Of a stretch of DNA of 12,792 nt, positions 5,911-12,336 are shown in pieces. Both the position numbers and the translations under genes were made by a program. Each line of letters begins with the position of its first letter. Within the stretch, counting starts at the first letter, position 1. Source of the stretch: CAZVIK01 sp964627045 (lineage in GTDB: Bacteria; Acidobacteriota; Terriglobia; Bryobacterales; Bryobacteraceae). The stretch is taken from assembly GCA_964627045.1 (NCBI GenBank), contig CAZVIK010000112.1, positions 1-12,792 on the forward strand, in the 5' to 3' direction. The notes under the pieces were generated by a model. It was not told where the DNA came from, searched no databases, and saw only the letters and a list, made by a program, of their open reading frames with translations.

Positions 5911-5939
5911 AAATAGTACAATATCGAACTATCTGTCAA
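5910..5939 (-). promoter_or_regulatory. Promoter of the NTF2-like/PPOX/MarR operon
   Basis: A perfect -35 TTGACA (minus strand of 5934-5939) is followed after 18 bp by TATTTT (5910-5915), or after 15 bp by TACTAT (5913-5918), as the -10. Transcription would start near 5903, leaving a leader of about 40 nt before the TTG start at 5863, with AGGAG at 5870-5874. The surrounding DNA is markedly AT-rich against the local background. The operator-like palindrome at 5914-5931 fills the spacer. Confidence 0.7.
5914..5931. promoter_or_regulatory. MarR-type operator, site 1
   Basis: The minus strand reads TAGTTCGATATTGTACTA, an imperfect inverted repeat centred on 5922.5. With one more base on each side, 16 of 20 positions are symmetric (ATAGTnCnAT / ATnGnACTAT). 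It sits between the -35 and -10 elements, where a bound dimer would block RNA polymerase. The MarR protein encoded last in the operon is the obvious ligand, by inference. Confidence 0.65.
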
Positions 5940-6045
5940 CGGTCAAATGTGGCGCTCGGAATGGATGGAAAGACCGGCGCAAGGTTGCGGAAGACCGCCC
6001 GGCAACGGGCAGCCTCTCTTTTCCGGCCATTCGAGGCGCCGCAGC

Positions 6046-6738
6046 TCAGAGCGGCGGCAGATTCAGCCGGTGGCGGCACTCGTCCAGCATCGAAGCTGTG
6101 CGGGTGGCGCCGCAGCGGCTCACCCCGATCCGTTTCACTTCCAGCAGCGCGTCCAGGTCGCGTATTCCGCCGGCGGCCTTCACCTGCACCGAGGGCGGCG
6201 TGTGGGCGCGCATCAGCTTGAGGTCCTCGATGGTGGCGCCGCCCGTGCCGTAGCCGGTGGAGGTCTTCACCCAGTCGGCCCCAAGTTCCGAACTGATTTC
6301 ACAGAGACGAATCTTCTGATCGTCGTCGAGGTAGCAGTTCTCGAAGATGACCTTTACCTTCTGGCCGGCGGCATGGGTGGCCTCGATGACGGCGGCCATG
6401 TCGCGCCGGACGTAATCCCAAGCGCCGCTCAACACGGCGCTGATGTTCACGACCATGTCGAGTTCCTCGCCGCCGTCGGCCAGGGCTTGCCGCGTTTCGG
6501 CCAGTTTGACGGCGGTGGTGTGCGCGCCGTGGGGAAAGCCGATGGTGGTGCTGGCTCGGACATCGCTTCCTTGCAGAGCCGCGGCGCAGCGGGCGAGCGC
6601 GTAGGGCAGGATGCACACGCTGGCGACGTCGTACTTCAACGCCAGGGCGATACCGGCGTCCAGATCGGCCTGCGGCAGGGCCGGGTTCAGGAGCGAGTGG
6701 TCGATCATCTTGGCGACGTCGGCGTAGGAATACGTCAT
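6046..6738 (-). CDS. deoC: Deoxyribose-phosphate aldolase (DeoC)
   Basis: DeoC cleaves 2-deoxy-D-ribose 5-phosphate to glyceraldehyde 3-phosphate and acetaldehyde in deoxynucleoside breakdown, in the cytosol, through a lysine Schiff base. The 230-aa TIM barrel is of normal length. Key positions: IDHSLLNP (12-19), ELDMVVNI with D94 (92-99), KVIFENCYL (129-137), the Schiff-base lysine K158 in VKTSTGYG (157-164), and K187 in VKAAGGIRD (186-194), the second active-site lysine. The ATG at 6738 is preceded by GGAG about 4 nt upstream. It stands alone on the minus strand, about 180 bp upstream of the next minus-strand operon, which has its own promoter, and is divergent from the DUF1080 gene. No nucleoside phosphorylase or deo repressor is adjacent. 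Confidence 0.96.
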   Translation of the reverse strand: MTYSYADVAKMIDHSLLNPALPQADLDAGIALALKYDVASVCILPYALARCAAALQGSDVRASTTIGFPHGAHTTAVKLAETRQALADGGEELDMVVNISAVLSGAWDYVRRDMAAVIEATHAAGQKVKVIFENCYLDDDQKIRLCEISSELGADWVKTSTGYGTGGATIEDLKLMRAHTPPSVQVKAAGGIRDLDALLEVKRIGVSRCGATRTASMLDECRHRLNLPPL

Positions 6739-6817
6739 GGCACTCCGATTATGCGCCTTTCGCCGTGGCGTTCGCTACGGTTGCTGCGATATATTGCCTG
6801 AGGGTCAAACCAAATTT

Positions 6818-7504
6818 ATGAACAGACTTTGCATGCATCTAGCAACGCTACTGGCGCTCTGCCTGGCGCCCGTTTCGGCGCAGATCGGCAAGATCCCGGA
6901 AGGGCTCACGCCGATCTTCAACGGGAAGGACCTGACGGGGTGGCACGTCAGCCGCAGCAGCCATCACGGCACCATGCTGAACGCACGCGTGGAGAACGGC
7001 GAGCTTGTGATCGGACAAAATCCCATCGGAGAGGGCGGTATTCTTCTCACCGACAAGAGGTATAAAGACTTCGACCTGTATCTGGAGGTGAAGCCGGACT
7101 GGGGATGCGACGGAGGCATCTTCCTGCGCTCCAACGAGGACGGTAACGCCTACCAGATCACGTTGGACTACATGCCCAAGAACTCGATGGGCGCTTTCAT
7201 CACCGAGGGCATCCCCGCGTTGAACGGCACCGGACAGCGGCGGGCCCCGGACGGGGAGAAGATCTGGAAGCGGGACGAGTGGAATTCGTTCCGGATCAAA
7301 ATGGTGGGCGAAGTCCCCAAGGTGGAGATCTGGATGAACGGCGAGAAGATCGTGGATTACCAGGACGACGCCAACCACGCCCTGGGTGGCGCTTACGCCG
7401 GCATGATCGCCATCCAACAGCACTACACCAACCCGACCACGCCGCGCTCGGTTCCAAACGGCGTTCACCGTTTCCGTAATATCGCGATCAAGGAGTTGAA
7501 CTAG
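6818..7504 (+). CDS. Exported DUF1080 protein (3-keto-disaccharide hydrolase-like)
   Basis: A 228-aa exported protein of the DUF1080 family (PF06439), a concanavalin/lectin-like jelly-roll; some members act on 3-keto-glycosides. Residues 1-21 form a signal peptide (LATLLALCLAPVSA, cut before Q22). Family signatures: IFNGKDLTGWHV (33-44), DFDLYLEVKPDWGCDGGIFLR (84-104), AYQITLDYM (111-119), WKRDEWNSFRI (150-160), VEIWMNGEKIVDY (169-181), GMIAIQQH (195-202) and the closing strand FRNIAIKELN. The ATG at 6818 gives a compact signal peptide; only a distant GAGGG is seen upstream. The frame is open to 6737, but that extension would place 27 residues before the signal peptide. The FGE-like gene follows after 2 nt, so the two are co-translated. 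The substrate is unknown; an envelope carbohydrate role is inferred. Confidence 0.9.
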   Translation: MNRLCMHLATLLALCLAPVSAQIGKIPEGLTPIFNGKDLTGWHVSRSSHHGTMLNARVENGELVIGQNPIGEGGILLTDKRYKDFDLYLEVKPDWGCDGGIFLRSNEDGNAYQITLDYMPKNSMGAFITEGIPALNGTGQRRAPDGEKIWKRDEWNSFRIKMVGEVPKVEIWMNGEKIVDYQDDANHALGGAYAGMIAIQQHYTNPTTPRSVPNGVHRFRNIAIKELN

Positions 7505-7506
7505 CC

Positions 7507-8316
7507 ATGCGCAGACAAACGTGTGTTCTCTCGCTTCTTGTGTTGCCGGGTCTGCTGCTGGCTCAAGAGGTAAGCACCAACAGCATTGGAATGGAATTCG
7601 TGCAGGTGCCGGCGGGCAGCTTCGTGATGGGCAAGTTCGAACCGAAGTGCGCGCCGGTGGGCACGCAGGGCAACGTGACGGAAGCGCAGTATGCCGAGTG
7701 CGTGAAGCAGGCCACGGCGGCCACGCGCCAAGGCTTCACGGCGACCATCCCGAGGGCGTTCGCCATCGGCAAGTACGAAGTCACGCAAGAGCAGTATCAG
7801 AAAGTGATGGGGACCAATCCTTCCTACCACACGCAGAAGGTGGTTGGCGCGGCGACCGGGAATTATCCGGTGGACAGCGTCAGTTGGGACGATGCCCAGG
7901 CGTTCGTGAAAAAGCTGAACGCCATGGAGAAGACAAATGCCTACCGGCTCCCCACGGAGGTCGAATGGGAGTACGCCGCCGCGGCGGGAACCGGCGACGA
8001 CTGGCAGGGCGGAAAGACGGCGGACATCGCCTGGTTCATGAGCAACTCGGGCTACGTGACGCATGCGGTGGGCGGCAAGCAGGCCAACAAGTGGGGCATC
8101 CACGACATGCTCGGCAACGTCTGGGAGTGGGTGCAGGACTACTACGACTACGACGTGGTTCCGAAGGGGCCGAAGGGACCGTCCAAGGGAGACCGGCACG
8201 TGTTGAAGGGCGGCGGCTTCCAGGCGCACACCAAGAACGTGCGAGTGTCGGTGCACGCCGGCGGTCCTGGTAGCGTGATTTCGACCGGGCTGCGGATTGT
8301 GAAAGACGTCCTTTAA
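7507..8316 (+). CDS. Exported FGE/SUMF1-like (formylglycine-generating-enzyme family) protein lacking the catalytic cysteines
   Basis: A 269-aa protein with signal peptide (CVLSLLVLPGLLLA, cut before Q20) and an FGE-sulfatase-type domain. Signatures in order: NSIGMEFVQVPAGSFVMG (25-42), IGKYEVTQEQYQKVMGTNPS (87-106), PVDSVSWDDAQAFVKKLN (121-138), YRLPTEVEWEYAAAAG (146-161), GIHDMLGNVWEWVQDYYD (197-214), VLKGGGF (232-238) and GLRIV (261-265). In true formylglycine-generating enzymes a cysteine pair near the C-terminus binds copper. Here the mature protein has only C48 and C65, both N-terminal, so sulfatase activation is unlikely; it may be a relative with a structural, binding or different oxidative role. 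The insert KCAPVGTQGNVTEAQYAECVK (48-66 region) between the first two motifs is family-variable. AAGGAG lies 11 nt before the ATG. It ends at a strong terminator. Confidence 0.9.
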   Translation: MRRQTCVLSLLVLPGLLLAQEVSTNSIGMEFVQVPAGSFVMGKFEPKCAPVGTQGNVTEAQYAECVKQATAATRQGFTATIPRAFAIGKYEVTQEQYQKVMGTNPSYHTQKVVGAATGNYPVDSVSWDDAQAFVKKLNAMEKTNAYRLPTEVEWEYAAAAGTGDDWQGGKTADIAWFMSNSGYVTHAVGGKQANKWGIHDMLGNVWEWVQDYYDYDVVPKGPKGPSKGDRHVLKGGGFQAHTKNVRVSVHAGGPGSVISTGLRIVKDVL

Positions 8317-8349
8317 CACCCGGAGCGGTTGAATACCGCAGGGTGAGGG

Positions 8350-8382
8350 CGGCGGGCCGTGGAAGTGCGGCCCGCCGTTTTT
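8350..8382 (+). terminator. Intrinsic terminator of the DUF1080/FGE-like operon
   Basis: A perfect 10-bp GC stem (CGGCGGGCCG at 8350-8359, CGGCCCGCCG at 8368-8377) with an 8-nt loop is followed directly by TTTTT (8378-8382). It ends the plus-strand operon. The stop of the convergent TonB receptor gene begins 2 bp beyond, so the same stem lies just after that gene, but the minus strand lacks a T run. Confidence 0.92.
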
Positions 8383-8383
8383 G

Positions 8384-10651
8384 TTAGAAGTCGATCGTCA
8401 GTCCAACCACGGCGCGGCGCATCTCTGCGGGACCGTAGACGTAGGCTGAATCGCGGCTCGGGCCCCGGTCCAGATCGCGCTGGTAGGCGTCTCCGATGTT
8501 CTGGAGATTGAAGTACAGACGCACCTGCGAACGGTCCTTCAAAAGAAAGGTGCGGCTGACGACGGTGTTGAACACCAGGAAGCGCCGGCTGCGCTCCAGG
8601 CGGTCTTCGGGGATGTAGCCGGCGTAGTGCGGCACCAGCATGGAACCGGTGTAGTCCGCGGTGCCGGTCCAATCGAGCCGGCCGGGCAGGTCCCAATCGA
8701 AGGTGAGGAAGCCGTAGGTGTTCGGTGCGCGGAAGAAGCGGCGTGCGCCGAACTGCTCCTCGGGTTGGTTCCAGCGTGCCCGTTGCAGGGTGAATCCGGC
8801 GCGCAAGCCAAGCCGCTGGGTGAGTTGCAACCAGCCGTCGGCGTCCAATCCGGCCACCCGGGCGCCGTTCCCGTTGATGCGGAGCAAGCGCCGGAAGGTC
8901 AGGTCGTGGGACTCGTCTTCTACCAGCGTGAAGGCGTCGCGCAGCGAGGTGTGGAAGCCGTTGATGCCGATCTCGTAGCGCCGCCCGCGCACGGAGCCGA
9001 ATTGCTGGAGACCCGTGGTGAAGCTGCGCGACTTTTCCGGTCCGAGACCCGGCGCGTTCTGCATGACGAATCCTTCCCCACCCACCTGGGCGATGTGCAG
9101 GTCCTCGTCGAAGATGGCCGGCGCGCGGAAGCCGGTTGACAATGTGGCCCGCCACACCAGGTTCTTGGAGAGGCCCGCTTTCAGTCCCACTCGCGGGCTG
9201 GCGATCCAGCGGTCCACCTGATTGGACTTGTCGAAGCGGCCGCCGGCGATCACGGTGAATGCGGAGGTGGCGCGCCATTCATCCTGAAGGTAAAAACCGG
9301 AGTTGCTGAAACTGCCGCCGGTGGAGCGCTGGTAGGCTGGGGCGTTGTCCTCGACGTAGTCCCAGGCGAACTGGTATCCCGCCAGGATGGAGTGGCGGCC
9401 GGCCTGATGCGCGACCTGCGCGTCACCGATCCACAGCGGGTTGCGGGTGCCGCCGTAGGCGTTGGGATCCATGCCCGAGCCATAGTAGGTGTTGCGGTGA
9501 TAGTAAGCGTGGCTGGCGCGGATGTTGTAGAAGGTGGTTGGAGTCAGCGCGTGGTTCCAGCCGGCGGTGGCGCTGTAGCGGCGGCTGCCGGCCTGCTCGG
9601 TGATCCAGGTCTGTTCGGGCGGCAGGTTGAGTTGGTCGCCGCCGCGCCGGAATTCATCCGAGATGAAGCCGTTGGTGGTGAGTTTGGCGCGTCCATCCAG
9701 GAAGCGGCGGAACAGGCCGAAGCCGCCGGAGTTCAACCGGCGCTTTCCGAGTTCGGTGAAGCCGTCGCGATCGCGGTCCACCGGGGTGCGGTTGGATCCG
9801 CGGTAATAAAAGTCGCCGGAGAACGCGCCAGGCAGGTTGACCAACTGGGCGGCGGCTCCGGCCTGCTGCTCGGGCCGGCCGTGGTGCCAGCCCGAAAGGA
9901 CGTCGAGGCGGAGACGGTTTTCGCGGGGCTCCCGGCGAATCAGGTTGATGACGCCCGCGACGGCGCCGGGTCCGTAAAGCGCGGAGTTGCCGCCCTTGAC
10001 GACTTCGATCTGATCCACCATGCCCGCGGGGATCTGCTCCAAGCCGTAGACGGCGGTGACGCCCGAGTAAGTCGGCAGGCCGTCTTCCAGAATCTGGGTG
10101 TAGGGCCCTTCCAGGCCGTTCATGCGCAGTTGCATGAAGCCGCAGTTCTGGCAGTTCATCTCCACGCGAACGCCGGCGATGGTGGCCTGGAAGGCCTCGG
10201 CCAGAGTGGTCTTGACCTGCTGCTCGACGAGTGCCGGGGTGATGAGCTGAGTCTGGATGGGCGCGTCCTGAATGAGGGCTTCCGTGCCGCTGCCGGTGAC
10301 CACGATCTGTTCGGACACGACCGCGCGCGCGGCGAGTTCGACCGGCAGCGTCGCCTGTTCGCCCGGTATCAGCCCCGGCTGCCGGGATTCGTTCGGGTAG
10401 AAGCCGTCGGCCGAAACGACGACGCGAAATGCGGCGGCGGGCAACTGGCGGAAGACGGCGGAGCCGTCGTCGCCGGTCTTGGACTCGAGCCCGAACTCCG
10501 GGAGACGCACCGTCGCGCCGGCGATGGGCGCACCGGCGGCGTCGTGAACGCGAAGCATTAGCACGGCGCTTCCCGAGGACGGCGCCTGCGCGACGGCGGA
10601 CGCGGAAAATAGAGAAACCACAAGCAACATGACGATAGAATGGCGAAGCAT
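8384..10651 (-). CDS. TonB-dependent outer-membrane receptor with CQNC in the plug
   Basis: A 755-aa outer-membrane receptor that would import a substrate with energy from TonB/ExbBD. In order: signal peptide (1-22, ending SASAVAQ), a carboxypeptidase-regulatory-like beta domain (about 30-108, PIAGATVRLPEFGLESKTGDDG), a possible TonB-box region (EQIVVTG, 114-120), the plug (about 125-240, with MNGLEGPYTQILEDG at 177-191, QIEVVKGGNSALYGPGAVAGV at 214-233), and a 22-strand-type barrel ending in the aromatic C-terminus LTIDF. The plug carries CQNC at 167-170, which suggests a metal site or a disulfide. The ATG at 10651 is fixed by GGGAGG 7 nt upstream and by the signal peptide; an in-frame start at 10687 adds 12 residues without a better site. 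It follows the small CPFC protein on the same strand after 78 bp. The substrate is unknown; a metal or metal complex is the leading guess. Confidence 0.93.
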   Translation of the reverse strand: MLRHSIVMLLVVSLFSASAVAQAPSSGSAVLMLRVHDAAGAPIAGATVRLPEFGLESKTGDDGSAVFRQLPAAAFRVVVSADGFYPNESRQPGLIPGEQATLPVELAARAVVSEQIVVTGSGTEALIQDAPIQTQLITPALVEQQVKTTLAEAFQATIAGVRVEMNCQNCGFMQLRMNGLEGPYTQILEDGLPTYSGVTAVYGLEQIPAGMVDQIEVVKGGNSALYGPGAVAGVINLIRREPRENRLRLDVLSGWHHGRPEQQAGAAAQLVNLPGAFSGDFYYRGSNRTPVDRDRDGFTELGKRRLNSGGFGLFRRFLDGRAKLTTNGFISDEFRRGGDQLNLPPEQTWITEQAGSRRYSATAGWNHALTPTTFYNIRASHAYYHRNTYYGSGMDPNAYGGTRNPLWIGDAQVAHQAGRHSILAGYQFAWDYVEDNAPAYQRSTGGSFSNSGFYLQDEWRATSAFTVIAGGRFDKSNQVDRWIASPRVGLKAGLSKNLVWRATLSTGFRAPAIFDEDLHIAQVGGEGFVMQNAPGLGPEKSRSFTTGLQQFGSVRGRRYEIGINGFHTSLRDAFTLVEDESHDLTFRRLLRINGNGARVAGLDADGWLQLTQRLGLRAGFTLQRARWNQPEEQFGARRFFRAPNTYGFLTFDWDLPGRLDWTGTADYTGSMLVPHYAGYIPEDRLERSRRFLVFNTVVSRTFLLKDRSQVRLYFNLQNIGDAYQRDLDRGPSRDSAYVYGPAEMRRAVVGLTIDF

Positions 10652-10658
10652 TACCAAA

Positions 10659-10666
10659 CCTCCCTC
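10659..10666 (-). promoter_or_regulatory. Ribosome binding site of the TonB receptor
   Basis: The minus strand reads GAGGGAGG, 7 nt before the ATG at 10651. It decides the start against the in-frame alternative at 10687. The O-methyltransferase gene has nearly the same arrangement (12328-12334). Confidence 0.8.
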
Positions 10667-10685
10667 TTTACACGCAAACTGGAAC

Positions 10686-10730
10686 ACGCACCGGCGGCGT
10701 GAAGCGATGCGCCCTCCGCCGGGACTGCGT
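10686..10730 (-). repeat. Inverted repeat between the CPFC protein and TonB receptor genes
   Basis: acgca-ccggcgg (10686-10697) is the reverse complement of ccgccgg (10716-10722) plus tgcgt (10726-10730), with a 3-nt bulge at 10723-10725 and an 18-nt loop region. The 12-bp stem begins at the stop codon of the upstream gene. No T run follows, so it is not a classical terminator. It may be an mRNA-processing or stability structure, or an attenuator between the two genes. Confidence 0.6.
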
Positions 10731-11050
10731 CAGGCTGCTGGGATGGAAATGGGAGGCGCGCGGCCGGAGTGAGGGGAGTGAAGGAGGCGCGGGTGCCACT
10801 CGGGCTCGGCCAGGTGGAGCGTTGCGACCGTTCTAAGCGGGATCAGCGCCACGGCCTGGCTTGGGGCCGGTTCAGCCGCCAGGTGCTGGAACTGGCAGAA
10901 GGGACATACGCCGCGCTGCTGTTGCGGAGAGTCCTTGTGCAGCGGGCTGTAGGCGAGAATGCTGAGCGCGAGGATCAGGATGGCGCACGACAATGCTGCC
11001 GCGAGCCGCGTGGCCGCCGAAATCCCCCGCGATGGTGCCTTCACCTTCAT
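10730..11050 (-). CDS. Small membrane/exported protein with H...CPFC...H motif
   Basis: A 106-aa protein of no certain family. A basic N-terminus (MKVKAPSRG) leads to one hydrophobic segment (LAAALSCAILILALSILAY, about 16-34), either a signal peptide or a membrane anchor. Then comes SPLHKDSPQQQRGVCPFCQFQHLA, with H38, C49, C52 and H57, a pattern suited to binding a transition metal or forming a disulfide. It recalls DUF2946-type small CxxC/His proteins that often sit beside TonB-dependent receptors; that link is a resemblance, not a proven assignment. The tail is rich in Pro, His and Ser. The ATG at 11050 lies near a plausible promoter (11071-11099); no good Shine-Dalgarno site is seen. It precedes the receptor gene by 78 bp on the same strand and is probably co-transcribed with it. 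Confidence 0.7.
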   Translation of the reverse strand: MKVKAPSRGISAATRLAAALSCAILILALSILAYSPLHKDSPQQQRGVCPFCQFQHLAAEPAPSQAVALIPLRTVATLHLAEPEWHPRLLHSPHSGRAPPISIPAA

Positions 11051-11070
11051 GCAAATCGCTTGCAGCTAGA

Positions 11071-11099
11071 AGCATACCACGAAGTCCGATTTCCAGCAA
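11071..11099 (-). promoter_or_regulatory. Promoter for the CPFC protein/TonB receptor genes
   Basis: The minus strand reads TTGCTG (11094-11099), 17 bp, then TATGCT (11071-11076) with TGG directly before it (extended -10). Transcription would begin about 13 nt upstream of the ATG at 11050. No operator or riboswitch pattern is recognised. Confidence 0.5.
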
Positions 11100-11141
11100 T
11101 CCCTTCCGCCGCCGCTGCCGATCGGAGGCGGGACGCCGCGA

Positions 11142-11147
11142 TACAAT
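11142..11147 (+). promoter_or_regulatory. -10 element giving a probable leaderless mRNA for the TlpA-like gene
   Basis: TACAAT (five of six matches to TATAAT) ends 7 nt before the ATG at 11155. This places the expected transcription start at or next to the start codon. It also argues against the in-frame ATG at 11146, which lies inside the hexamer. The -35 region is poor. Confidence 0.5.
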
Positions 11148-11154
11148 GGGGCGC

Positions 11155-11673
11155 ATGAGGAGCCCGGTGCGCGTCCGTCGACGGCGTTTCATCGGCATGG
11201 CCGCGGCGATGGCGATTCCGGTTCGCTTGGGCGCGTTCAAACGGCCGCCTGCGCCCGAGTTCGAGTTGCCCGATGCCAAGGGGAAGAAACGGAAGCTCGC
11301 CGACTTCCGGGGCAAAGTGGTCCTGCTGAATTTTTGGGCGACCTGGTGCCCGCCGTGCCGCGCGGAGATGCCGGAGTTGAACCGGTTGCACAGCGAGTAC
11401 GCAAGCCGCGGCTTCACCGTGCTGGGCGTGGCGATGGACGAGCGCGGCTGGAGGGACGTTACGCCTTTCCTGCGCTCGCACCGCATCGACTATCCGGTAT
11501 TACTCGGCAACGCGGAGGTGGCGAACGCCTACGGGGGGCTGCGCACCATCCCACACACGCTGTTTCTGGACCGCGAGGGGCGCGTGGTGGCGACCTACGG
11601 CGCGGTGGTGGACTTGCCGGCCTTCCGCAAGAGTATCGAGGCGATGCTCGCCGAAGCGCCGCCCGAGCGGTAG
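11155..11673 (+). CDS. TlpA/ResA-like thioredoxin-fold protein with Tat-like signal
   Basis: A 172-aa envelope thioredoxin of the TlpA/AhpC-TSA type, probably reducing disulfides outside the cytosol. The N-terminus VRVRRRRFIGMAAAMAIPV (5-23) has an RRxFxx-like twin-arginine pattern followed by a short, weakly hydrophobic stretch, so Tat export or an anchor is possible. The domain begins at APEFELPDAKGK (33-44); KVVLLNFWATWCPPCRAEMP (54-73) holds the redox site WCPPC (C65, C68), and TIPHTLFLD (131-139) holds the cis-proline P133. GFTVLGVAMDE (86-96) fits the TlpA-type core. The ATG at 11155 is chosen because TACAAT lies just upstream and because an earlier ATG (11146) overlaps it. Divergent from the CPFC protein/TonB receptor genes with a 104-bp shared upstream region, and convergent with the methyltransferase gene (8 nt between stops). 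Confidence 0.9.
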   Translation: MRSPVRVRRRRFIGMAAAMAIPVRLGAFKRPPAPEFELPDAKGKKRKLADFRGKVVLLNFWATWCPPCRAEMPELNRLHSEYASRGFTVLGVAMDERGWRDVTPFLRSHRIDYPVLLGNAEVANAYGGLRTIPHTLFLDREGRVVATYGAVVDLPAFRKSIEAMLAEAPPER

Positions 11674-11681
11674 CGCGCCGG

Positions 11682-12320
11682 TCAGCGGATCTTGTAGCTC
11701 ACAGACATTCCGTCGTTCTTCTGCATGGACGCCCGGATGATCACGGTGTCGTACAGAGGGCTGGACTGGATGTAGTCCAGGAAGTCGGGCATCTGCTTGG
11801 CGTAGTCGATGACGTTGTCGGCGACGACGGTGGCGCCCGGCTTCAGCTTCGGCTCCAACGCCTTCAGGTACTTCAGGTAGTCCGGCTTGAGGGCGTCGAG
11901 GAACACGAAGTCGAAGGGGCCTTCCAGGGTGGGCAGGACCTTCAGCGCGTCGCCCTGGACGACGGTGACCACCTTGGCGAGACCGGTCTTTTCGAGGTGT
12001 TGCCGGGCGGCAGCGGCGGTGCGGGCGTTGATCTCAATGGTGGTGAGCGTGCCGCCGGTGCGTTCGAATCCGATGCCCATGTTGATGGCGCCGTAACCGG
12101 TGTTGGTGCCGACCTCGACGCCGCGCTTGGCGCCCGTGGATTCCACCAGGATTCGGAGCATCATGGCGTCCCCGGCGGTGGTGTTGGATAGCGTCCAGGG
12201 GAACTTGTCGAGGTACTCCTTGCGGAAAGCCTCCGAAGAAGGCTCCTGAGCCGAAAGCACGCCGGCGCAGGGAATCAGCGCGGATAGCGCCAGCAACGGG
12301 ACCCACGAGATCGTCTCCAT
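11682..12320 (-). CDS. Class I SAM-dependent O-methyltransferase with N-terminal signal peptide
   Basis: A 212-aa methyltransferase of the caffeoyl-CoA/catechol O-methyltransferase type (Methyltransf_3/24). Motif I is VEVGTNTGYGA (68-78), E96 in TTIEIN would hold the SAM ribose, GDAL (123-126) contacts adenine, and the metal-ligand set of this family is present: D142 in FVFLDALKPDY and D168-N169 in VVADNVI. The enzyme therefore looks intact. Unusually, it starts with a hydrophobic segment ending in a signal-peptidase-like site (METISWVPLLALSALIPCAGVLSAQ, shown as 1-15 hydrophobic and 16-25 cleavage region), so it may be exported or membrane-bound although SAM is cytosolic. The ATG at 12320 is fixed by GGGGAGG 7 nt upstream. 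It follows truB after 16 nt on the same strand. The substrate is unknown. Confidence 0.9.
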   Translation of the reverse strand: METISWVPLLALSALIPCAGVLSAQEPSSEAFRKEYLDKFPWTLSNTTAGDAMMLRILVESTGAKRGVEVGTNTGYGAINMGIGFERTGGTLTTIEINARTAAAARQHLEKTGLAKVVTVVQGDALKVLPTLEGPFDFVFLDALKPDYLKYLKALEPKLKPGATVVADNVIDYAKQMPDFLDYIQSSPLYDTVIIRASMQKNDGMSVSYKIR

Positions 12321-12327
12321 CCGAAAA

Positions 12328-12334
12328 CCTCCCC
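12328..12334 (-). promoter_or_regulatory. Ribosome binding site of the exported O-methyltransferase
   Basis: The minus strand reads GGGGAGG, 7 nt before the ATG at 12320, within the 16-nt gap after the truB stop. It confirms that translation begins before the hydrophobic segment, so the signal peptide is real coding sequence rather than an over-long start call. Confidence 0.8.
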
Positions 12335-12336
12335 TT

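Noticed and set aside
5940..6045. Terminator of deoC in the gap before the NTF2-like operon
   Set aside because: A GCCCG-ttgc-CGGGC stem is present on the minus strand, but no T run follows it.
9392..10561. 389-codon plus-strand open frame opposite the TonB receptor
   Set aside because: Low-complexity Gly/Ala/Val-rich translation with no domain; the minus frame is a clear receptor with signal peptide and C-terminal aromatic residue.
10652..10729. Cobalamin or other riboswitch before the TonB receptor
   Set aside because: Only a single bulged hairpin is visible; I see no conserved riboswitch core, and the leader is too short.
11334..12191. 285-codon plus-strand open frame across the thioredoxin end and the methyltransferase
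   Set aside because: It overlaps two well-supported genes in other frames and has no recognisable domain.
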